Made by a program: the position numbers and the translations under genes
Part shown: positions 5,675 through 10,723 of the stretch, piece after piece
Position numbering within the stretch: the stretch's first letter is position 1
Layout: every line of letters begins with the position of its first letter
NCBI GenBank assembly: GCA_038880255.1
Contig: JAVZSA010000041.1
Span: 1 to 10,723 of the forward strand
DNA from: ARK-15 sp038880255
GTDB lineage: Archaea > Thermoplasmatota > Thermoplasmata > Thermoplasmatales > ARK-15
Direction of reading: 5' to 3'
Length of the DNA: 10,723 bases
The notes under the pieces: generated by a model
What the model was told of the DNA's origin: nothing
Database searches by the model: none
Seen by the model: only the letters and a program-made list of their open reading frames with translations

Positions 5675-6934
5675 GTGAAAGAGGAATTCATAGGAATTAA
5701 GGCATATTTAACAAAGGGCGAAGGAATAGGTGGTAAATTAAAGAAAGCACCTGAGGATTTTATTGTTGAGGAAATTCCACTTAACATTGAGAGAAACAAT
5801 AATGGAAACAATACAATAATTAAGGTGAAATTGAGAAATTGGGAAACAAACAGGTTTGTTATGAAATTGGCAAAAGAGCTTGGTATAAATAGAAACTCAA
5901 TAAATTTTGCAGGTACTAAGGATAAGAGGGCAATAACAACACAGTATTTTTGCATAAGAAATTTTACAGGTCAGATTAAATTGTCCCTTAAGGATGTTGA
6001 AATATTGGATATTTTTAGATCCAATGAATGTTTAGATATTGGGGATCTTTATGGAAATAAATTTGAAATAAAATTATCAGATATTAATGATGGGAATAGA
6101 ATTGAAAAAATAGTTGATGAACTCTCAAACTATTTACAGTTTCCAAATTTTTTTGGGGTTCAAAGATTTGGAAGTTCAAGACCTGTTACGCATATAGTGG
6201 GAAAATACATAATTGAGGGCAGATATGATGAGGCAATAAGGTCATATATAGGGCTAACATTTGAATATGAAAGTAATGCAGAAGCTAGGAAATATTTTTA
6301 TGAAACACTTGACCCTGAAGGAACAATCAAAATGTCAAAGGGTAGAATGGATTATGAATATATTATGCTTAAACACTTAATTGAAAAGCCGAAGGATTAT
6401 CCAGGTGCAATTTCAAGGCTTCCAAGAAACCTTAGAATGATGTTTGTTCATGGGTATCAGAGTTATATTTTCAACATAATTTTAAGTGAGAGATTAAAAA
6501 ATTATTCAATATTTGAGCCTTTAATAGGTGATATTGTATTACCAGTTGATAGGGACGGTCTACCAATAAACGAAAGATATATATTTGTTACGAGAGAAAA
6601 CATTGAGAATATTAGAAGAAAAATTATAGAAAAAAAGGCCTACATATCCGGTATTCTTTTCGGTTCAGAAAGTAAATTTGCTGATGGAGAAATGGGTGAA
6701 ATAGAGAGAAACGTGATAGAATTGGAGGGAATAAATGGGGAAATGTTTAAAGTAAAAGAGATAAAGGAAATTTCAAGCAAAGGGAGTAGAAGAGCACTTT
6801 CAGCACCCTTTATGGACTTTTCATTTTTAGAAAAGGAAAAAAGTGTAAATTTTAAATTTTCATTGTTTAGAGGATCTTACGCAACATCATTTTTGAGAGA
6901 ATTTATGAAGGTGGATGATCTTCTATCCTATTGA
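5675..6934 (+). CDS. truD: tRNA pseudouridine(13) synthase TruD
   Basis: TruD turns U13 of tRNA into pseudouridine. In archaea and eukaryotes (Pus7) the family can have further targets. The product (about 419 residues) has the archaeal length. It shows the N-terminal YLTKGEGIGGKLKKAPEDF region, the catalytic motif FAGTKDKRA with its aspartate at residue 83, the NFFGVQRFG motif (158-166), the HGYQSYIFN stretch typical of the insertion-domain side, and a C-terminal SRRALSAPF segment. The start is uncertain: TTG at 5666 would add three residues, and GTG at 5675 is chosen for its promoter spacing. Neither has a Shine-Dalgarno motif. It diverges from the RecJ-like gene. The last 32 nt overlap the 3' end of the radical SAM gene on the other strand. 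Confidence 0.95.
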   Translation: MKEEFIGIKAYLTKGEGIGGKLKKAPEDFIVEEIPLNIERNNNGNNTIIKVKLRNWETNRFVMKLAKELGINRNSINFAGTKDKRAITTQYFCIRNFTGQIKLSLKDVEILDIFRSNECLDIGDLYGNKFEIKLSDINDGNRIEKIVDELSNYLQFPNFFGVQRFGSSRPVTHIVGKYIIEGRYDEAIRSYIGLTFEYESNAEARKYFYETLDPEGTIKMSKGRMDYEYIMLKHLIEKPKDYPGAISRLPRNLRMMFVHGYQSYIFNIILSERLKNYSIFEPLIGDIVLPVDRDGLPINERYIFVTRENIENIRRKIIEKKAYISGILFGSESKFADGEMGEIERNVIELEGINGEMFKVKEIKEISSKGSRRALSAPFMDFSFLEKEKSVNFKFSLFRGSYATSFLREFMKVDDLLSY

Positions 6935-8432
6935 TTTTTAATTCTGAAATATCTGTATAAAGATAATTCTTCCTCTTTGCTATTATTTCAATTGTCTTAA
7001 TGAATGACCAATAGAATGGATAGATTAGGTAATAATAAAGATGTTCGTTGAAATAGTTATTCAATATTCTTTTACCCTGTCTCACACCATGGCTAAGGCA
7101 AAGTTTCAAAAGTTCCTGCTGTGTCTCAGTTAATTCATAGGCCCTATACCAATCTTTATTTTTTAAGATACCCATTGGAACAAAAAACATTGGCATTATT
7201 AATGCTTTAAAGTCCCAAAGTCTTTCAACAAGTTCAATTGTTTTTATTACATCCTCCTCAGTCTCTTCAGGCAGACCCACTATTAATGTCATCGCAGGAA
7301 TTAAACCCGCATCCTGCATTATACCAGCGGCTTCAACAACGACCTCAGGCCAATCTTTTGTATTAAATGGCTTTGCCTTATTTGGCATTATTATTTCAGC
7401 AAGTCTAGGTGATCCTGTCTCAACACCTATTTCAGCACCCCACCAATCCTGATCCTTTTTTATTATTTCAGAAATCCTTGTGAGCATTTTGTCATTTTTC
7501 TCTCCTGCCAAAATTGCTGCAAGACTTGAATGGCTCCAGGCTATTGTCTTATAATATTTTTTTGTTAATTCGTGCAACTTGATCAATTTATCAGTTTTTG
7601 GTATATAATCAAGGGACCCATAGAGCGGGACATCCTCAGCATGTAATATTCCCGATCTCACACCTTCATTATAATTTACTTGAAGTTCCTTTTCAATTTT
7701 TTCAAAAGGATAGAATCTGAGTGCCCTTAAGGTCACTGAACAAAATTTACACCCCCTAATGCAACCTCTCATTATTTCAACAAGACCGTTAACACTTGCA
7801 TGCTTTATTTCGGATATTTCATCAATTGTTGGTGCATCCTTATTATTCATAACAACAAATTTCGGAAGTTCTTCGTTATTAAGTGCCTTCCTTACAAGAT
7901 CTACAATTATTTTTTCACCCTCCCCATCAACTACAGTATCAATACCCCATTTTTCCATAAGCTCCTTTCTATAATTCCATTGCCACGCTGATGGCCCACC
8001 TGCAATTATTTTCACACCATTTTTCTTTGCCTTTCTCACAGGTTCTGATTCCATCAATCTTGCAAATGATTTAGCATTCAATGGTTCGGTCTTAAATATA
8101 GATGCAAATGTGGATGAAGGGGGACCAAATCCAAAATAATCGTGATGGGAGAGTAAGAGTACCTTGGCCTTACTTAAATATTTATCTAGATAATCAGGAT
8201 CTACCACCAATGTATCTATTCCAGAATCAATCAATTTTGCCTCTATTTTCCTTATTCCATATGATGCCTGCCAAGGAATGCCATTTTTGGTTTTCATCTT
8301 TGGGGCAAAAAGATAAAGCCATAGTTTCTCAGGAAATATAATAGGAACTCCGGTGGCTCCAAACCCTAAAAATTCTTTACCATGATGGTTACTCATCATT
8401 GTCCTATCTGTTGTGATTATTACATCTGCCAT
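6903..8432 (-). CDS. Radical SAM protein with N-terminal B12-binding-like domain, substrate unknown
   Basis: The 509-residue product resembles archaeal B12-binding-like radical SAM proteins. The N-terminal half (about 1-205) has Rossmann-like elements such as SYGIRKIEAKLIDSGID, VLLLSHHDYFGFGPP, IIAGGPSAW and TVVDGEGE, which match the layout of a cobalamin-binding fold. I see no DxHxxG cobalamin ligand motif. The radical SAM core starts with EIMRGCIRGCKFC (cluster cysteines C224, C228, C231) and continues through GAEIGVETGSPRLAE and LIVGLPEETEEDV. The C-terminal tail is rich in Tyr and Phe. The chemistry cannot be named: methylthiolation, methylation and ring rearrangement are all known in the superfamily. 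ATG at 8432 is chosen because GGGAGG lies 7 nt before it, whereas upstream ATG and TTG codons sit on or inside that motif. It follows the winged-helix gene by 2 nt. Confidence 0.85.
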   Translation of the reverse strand: MADVIITTDRTMMSNHHGKEFLGFGATGVPIIFPEKLWLYLFAPKMKTKNGIPWQASYGIRKIEAKLIDSGIDTLVVDPDYLDKYLSKAKVLLLSHHDYFGFGPPSSTFASIFKTEPLNAKSFARLMESEPVRKAKKNGVKIIAGGPSAWQWNYRKELMEKWGIDTVVDGEGEKIIVDLVRKALNNEELPKFVVMNNKDAPTIDEISEIKHASVNGLVEIMRGCIRGCKFCSVTLRALRFYPFEKIEKELQVNYNEGVRSGILHAEDVPLYGSLDYIPKTDKLIKLHELTKKYYKTIAWSHSSLAAILAGEKNDKMLTRISEIIKKDQDWWGAEIGVETGSPRLAEIIMPNKAKPFNTKDWPEVVVEAAGIMQDAGLIPAMTLIVGLPEETEEDVIKTIELVERLWDFKALIMPMFFVPMGILKNKDWYRAYELTETQQELLKLCLSHGVRQGKRILNNYFNEHLYYYLIYPFYWSFIKTIEIIAKRKNYLYTDISELKINRIEDHPPS

Positions 8433-8434
8433 CC

Positions 8435-8809
8435 TCATTCCTCCCAATACTTAATCAAATGTTTTCTAATTTTTTCAACCTGTTCTTTCATTTTTTCACC
8501 ATACCTATAATTAATTTCATCTATGTTCTTCTTTATATTTTTCATAAATGAATCGTACATATAGGTTAGAAAATTTTCATTAAGGCGATATAAAAGTCTA
8601 TGATTGTACCTTATTCTATCAAGTATTCCATTTTCCCAAAGATCCCTTAATACCTTTGAAACTAATGATCTACTCATACCAATTTTTTCTTGTATATAAT
8701 AAACATCCACCGGTGTATTGTTCTCCAAAATTTTTTCTATAACAAGGCAATGTGTTTTACTATACCCTAACATACTTGCCAATTCCTTTAATGGATCTTT
8801 TCCTATCAT
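8435..8809 (-). CDS. Winged-helix (MarR/GbsR-like) transcriptional regulator
   Basis: The 124-residue product is a small DNA-binding protein. Residues about 20-78 form a winged helix. VDVYYIQEKIGMSRSLVSKVLRDLWENGILDR is split into a positioning helix and a recognition helix (SRSLVSKVLRDLWENG, 46-61), followed by a basic wing (RIRYNHRLLYRLNEN). Residues about 82-120 are highly charged and helical (repeated K/E/I), and probably form a dimerising coiled coil, as in GbsR- and MarR-type regulators. No metal or ligand motif is evident. The gene is transcribed just ahead of the radical SAM gene, 2 nt away, and a palindrome sits between its TATA box and start codon. A local, self-regulating controller of the radical SAM gene is therefore the simplest reading. 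That is inference. Confidence 0.85.
   Translation of the reverse strand: MIGKDPLKELASMLGYSKTHCLVIEKILENNTPVDVYYIQEKIGMSRSLVSKVLRDLWENGILDRIRYNHRLLYRLNENFLTYMYDSFMKNIKKNIDEINYRYGEKMKEQVEKIRKHLIKYWEE
8440..8445 (-). promoter_or_regulatory. Shine-Dalgarno site of the radical SAM gene
   Basis: GGGAGG on the minus strand lies inside the last codons of the winged-helix gene and 7 nt before the ATG at 8432. It sits only 2 nt from the ATG at 8438 and overlaps the TTG at 8447, so it decides the start in favour of 8432 and suggests translational coupling. Confidence 0.7.
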
Positions 8810-8817
8810 AATTAAAC

Positions 8818-8835
8818 TTCCAATATTTTTTGGAA
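8818..8835. promoter_or_regulatory. Palindromic candidate operator (TTCCAA-N6-TTGGAA)
   Basis: Perfect 6-bp inverted arms, TTCCAA and TTGGAA, flank a 6-bp A/T spacer. The site ends 9 bp from the start codon of the winged-helix gene and begins about 15 bp downstream of its TATA box, so it covers the predicted transcription start. This is the expected place for a dimeric repressor to block initiation. Binding by the neighbouring regulator is inferred, not shown. Confidence 0.45.
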
Positions 8836-8850
8836 ATTAAAAGATTTATC

Positions 8851-8860
8851 TATATAAAAA
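8851..8860 (-). promoter_or_regulatory. TATA box of the regulator/radical SAM operon
   Basis: The minus strand reads TTTTTATATA here, 42 nt or more before the ATG at 8809. Transcription would start near 8825-8832, leaving a leader of about 20 nt that includes the palindrome. The same T run lies just past the uS10 stop and could also serve as that gene's terminator. Confidence 0.55.
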
Positions 8861-8870
8861 CATTTTGTAA

Positions 8871-9182
8871 TTAGGATTTTAATTCTATCTCAATATGAAT
8901 ACCGTCAGGTATTTGTATTCTCATAAGTTGTCTGAGAGCCCTTTCATCAGCTTCAATGTCTATAAGCCTCTTATGTATTCTCATTTCCCATCTATCCCAT
9001 GTGGCACTACCATCACCACAGGGTGTTTTTCTAACAGGAACTACCAATCGCCTTGTGGGCAATGGTATTGGTCCATGTAGTTCTACACCTGTTCTTTCAG
9101 CAATATTTTTTATTTCATTACAAACTTCCTCTACCTTTTTATAATCGTTCCCCGAAAGTCTGATCCTAGCTCTATATACCAT
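8871..9182 (-). CDS. rpsJ: 30S ribosomal protein uS10
   Basis: uS10 is a head protein of the small ribosomal subunit. The 103-residue product has the archaeal signature throughout: ARIRLSGNDYKKVEEVC (5-21), then GVELHGPIPLPTRRL, which forms the long extended loop that reaches into the head, then WEMRIHKRLIDIEADERALRQLMRIQIPDGIHIEIEL at the C-terminal side. GGTGAT lies 3 nt before the ATG. The gene follows EF-1A with a 24-nt spacer on the same strand. This tuf-rpsJ pairing is conserved across archaea, so both are probably made from one transcript. Confidence 0.98.
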   Translation of the reverse strand: MVYRARIRLSGNDYKKVEEVCNEIKNIAERTGVELHGPIPLPTRRLVVPVRKTPCGDGSATWDRWEMRIHKRLIDIEADERALRQLMRIQIPDGIHIEIELKS

Positions 9183-9206
9183 TTTATCACCTAAAATAAA
9201 AAAAAT

Positions 9207-10478
9207 TTAAGATGTTTTCTTTACTAAATCGATACAGAGCCCTGCGGCCACTGTAATTCCCATATCTCTTATAGCAAACCTACCCAATTGAGGGATTTCA
9301 GAAGATTTCTCGATTACAAGTGGTCTTGTTGGAGTTACCTTCACAATTGCCACATCACCTGTCTTAATGAAATCTGGTTTTTCCTGCTTTGTTGCATTCG
9401 TTCTTGGGTCTAGTGTTTTTACAATTTCACTTATTGTACACGCTACCTGAGCAGTATGCACATGGAATACAGGCGTATAACCTGGGCTAATCACAGAGGG
9501 ATGATTAAGTACAACTATCTGTGCGGTAAATTCCTGTACAACAGTTGGTGGATTATCTACCTTACCACAAACATCTCCCCTCTTAATATCATTCTTTGAT
9601 ATACCCCTTACATTGAATCCGATGTTATCACCTGGCTCTGCTCTCGGAAGTGGTTGATGGTGCATCTCAATACTTTTTACTTCTCCTGTTTTATTTGCAG
9701 GCATAAATATTACAGTATCATTAACATTAAGAACACCTGTTTCCACCCTACCTACAGGCACAGTACCTATACCTGTAATTGAATAAACATCCTGAACAGG
9801 TATTCTTAATGGCTTATCTATTGGTTTTTCAGGAATCTTTAACATATCAAATGCCTCAACAAGTGTAGGACCCTTATACCATGGTAAATTTGGTGATGGT
9901 TTTACTACATTATCACCAACATATCCACTTATTGGAACAAAGATAACATCCCTATAACCCACGGTTTTAAGCAATTTCTCCATTTCTGTCTTTACATTAT
10001 TGTATGCATCCTGACTGTATGGTGGTGTTGTAGCATCCATTTTATTAATTGCCACTACTATCTGGGGAACACCTAATGCCCTGGCAAGAAATGTATGCTC
10101 CCTAGTCTGTTCCTGCACACCTTCCTTTGCCGAAACAACAAGTATTGCTGCATCTGCTTGAGAAGTACCTGTTATCATATTTTTCACAAAATCTCTATGT
10201 CCTGGTGCGTCTATTATTGTAATATAATATTTATTTGATTGAAATTCCCTATGTGCTACATCTATTGTAACTCCCCTCTCCCTTTCTTCTTTTAATCTAT
10301 CCATTACCCAAGCAAATTCAAAAGTTGCCTTTCCCTTTTCAACAGCCTCTTTTCTGTACTGTTCAATTATTCTAGGATCTATTGCTCCTGTATCCAATAG
10401 CAATCTACCTACCGTGGTTGATTTTCCATGGTCTACGTGACCTATGAACACCACATTTAAATGGGGTTTATTTACCAT
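9207..10478 (-). CDS. tuf: Translation elongation factor EF-1 alpha (aEF1A / EF-Tu)
   Basis: EF-1A carries aminoacyl-tRNA to the ribosomal A site and hydrolyses GTP on codon recognition. The 423-residue product is complete. The GTPase motifs are G1 GHVDHGKST (13-21), G2 RGVTID (69-74, switch I), G3 DAPGH (90-94), G4 NKMD (145-148) and G5 near SGYVGD (184-189). Domain 2 begins around KPLRIPVQDVYSITGIGTVP. Domain 3 carries VVLNHPSVISPGYTPVFHVHTAQVAC split over two strands, and IPQLGRFAIRDMG near the end. The sequence looks most like Thermoplasma EF-1A as I recall it. GGAGGG lies 6 nt before the ATG at 10478, and a TATA box about 52-61 nt upstream implies a leader of roughly 30 nt. uS10 follows in the same operon. 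Confidence 0.99.
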   Translation of the reverse strand: MVNKPHLNVVFIGHVDHGKSTTVGRLLLDTGAIDPRIIEQYRKEAVEKGKATFEFAWVMDRLKEERERGVTIDVAHREFQSNKYYITIIDAPGHRDFVKNMITGTSQADAAILVVSAKEGVQEQTREHTFLARALGVPQIVVAINKMDATTPPYSQDAYNNVKTEMEKLLKTVGYRDVIFVPISGYVGDNVVKPSPNLPWYKGPTLVEAFDMLKIPEKPIDKPLRIPVQDVYSITGIGTVPVGRVETGVLNVNDTVIFMPANKTGEVKSIEMHHQPLPRAEPGDNIGFNVRGISKNDIKRGDVCGKVDNPPTVVQEFTAQIVVLNHPSVISPGYTPVFHVHTAQVACTISEIVKTLDPRTNATKQEKPDFIKTGDVAIVKVTPTRPLVIEKSSEIPQLGRFAIRDMGITVAAGLCIDLVKKTS

Positions 10479-10484
10479 TTTTTT

Positions 10485-10490
10485 CCCTCC
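10485..10490 (-). promoter_or_regulatory. Shine-Dalgarno site of tuf
   Basis: GGAGGG on the minus strand sits 6 nt before the EF-1A start codon. Unlike rpo7, elp3 and the RecJ-like gene, this promoter-proximal gene has a leadered mRNA. Confidence 0.75.
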
Positions 10491-10529
10491 AGTATGGTAT
10501 CTTAATATTTCAAAAACCCTATAACAAGC

Positions 10530-10539
10530 TTATATTTAA
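10530..10539 (-). promoter_or_regulatory. TATA box for the tuf-rpsJ operon
   Basis: TTAAATATAA on the minus strand lies 52-61 nt before the EF-1A ATG. It predicts a transcription start near 10506-10510 and a leader of about 30 nt that carries the GGAGGG site. Confidence 0.6.
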
Positions 10540-10601
10540 TTCTTTGTGAATGATATTTTTAAATTCTACTCTTAACAATAATTATTTAAAATTGTACAAA
10601 A

Positions 10602-10611
10602 AATTTTATAT
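10602..10611 (+). promoter_or_regulatory. Candidate TATA box for the right-edge gene
   Basis: AATTTTATAT lies 48-57 nt before the ATG at 10659. With a start about 25 nt downstream, the mRNA would have a leader of roughly 20-25 nt carrying a GAGGT ribosome-binding motif at 10646-10650. Confidence 0.5.
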
Positions 10612-10658
10612 CCAAGCATATGTATAAGGAAATTTATCTAAAAAAGAGGTAATGAACT

Positions 10659-10723
10659 ATGGAAAAAAAGATAAGAAATGCAATTATAGCAGTTGTAGTG
10701 GTGGTCATTGTAGTGATAGCCGC
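10659..10723 (+). CDS. Partial gene: N-terminal membrane anchor or signal peptide, protein unknown
   Basis: Only the first 21 complete codons are inside the window. They read MEKKIRNAIIAVVVVVIVVI followed by Ala: a short positive N terminus (KK, R) and then a run of about 14 branched hydrophobic residues. That is a signal peptide or a single membrane anchor. GAGGT, 8 nt upstream, supports the start at 10659, and an ATG at 10652 is out of frame with it. A secreted solute-binding protein is one common possibility for this kind of N terminus, but nothing here identifies the product. The gene diverges from tuf across a 180-nt intergenic region. Confidence 0.7.
   Translation, partial: MEKKIRNAIIAVVVVVIVVIA

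Noticed and set aside
5608..5955. 115-codon minus-strand frame across the truD start
   Set aside because: It is hydrophobic only because it is the complement of A-rich truD coding sequence. It has no ribosome-binding site and would cover the divergent promoter.
8438..8447. Earlier starts for the radical SAM gene (TTG 8447, ATG 8438)
   Set aside because: The TTG overlaps the GGGAGG site, and the ATG at 8438 is only 2 nt past it. Only 8432 has workable spacing.
10592..10599. 8-bp palindrome TTGTACAA upstream of the right-edge gene
   Set aside because: It is short, its flanks do not extend the symmetry, and it lies in very A/T-rich DNA. It could be chance, so it is not called as an operator.
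1..10723. Mobile elements, CRISPR repeats, toxin-antitoxin or defence genes
   Set aside because: No transposase or integrase motifs, no spaced direct repeats and no terminal inverted repeats were seen. All complete genes but the regulator and radical SAM pair have clear housekeeping roles.

Overview
The window reads as an AT-rich archaeal chromosome segment, most likely from the Thermoplasmata (Euryarchaeota). Pointers are an archaeal EF-1A whose sequence closely resembles what I recall of Thermoplasma EF-1A, archaeal RNA polymerase subunit Rpo7 and Spt4, eS24 and eS31 ribosomal proteins, an archaeal-type GTP-dependent dephospho-CoA kinase, a stand-alone Elp3, A/T-rich TATA boxes about 25-30 nt before several start codons (leaderless mRNAs), and Shine-Dalgarno motifs of the GGAGG/GGTGAT type before internal operon genes. 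No insertion sequences, CRISPR arrays or prophage genes are seen, and coding density is very high.

Layout from left to right. Positions 2-1780 hold a leftward operon: rpo7, spt4, dephospho-CoA kinase, eS24, eS31, followed within 14 nt by tRNA-Arg(CCG). From the 84-nt divergent promoter at 1781-1864, elp3 runs rightward and meets pyrF tail to tail with a 9-bp overlap. pyrF (3428-4063) lies downstream of a RecJ/GAN-like DHH nuclease (4103-5542) on the minus strand. A second divergent promoter (about 5543-5674) serves that nuclease and truD. truD ends in a 32-bp tail overlap with a radical SAM gene. That gene lies directly behind a small winged-helix regulator (8435-8809) in what looks like a self-contained two-gene operon with a palindromic site at its promoter. 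Next come uS10 (8871-9182) and EF-1A (9207-10478), the classic archaeal tuf-rpsJ pair. The right edge carries the first 21 codons of a membrane-anchored or secreted protein read rightward.

Most of the content is housekeeping for transcription, translation, tRNA modification, CoA and pyrimidine synthesis and DNA repair or replication. The least explained part is the winged-helix regulator plus radical SAM pair at 6903-8860, whose substrate I cannot name. I do not see a clear-cut new defence or mobile system here.
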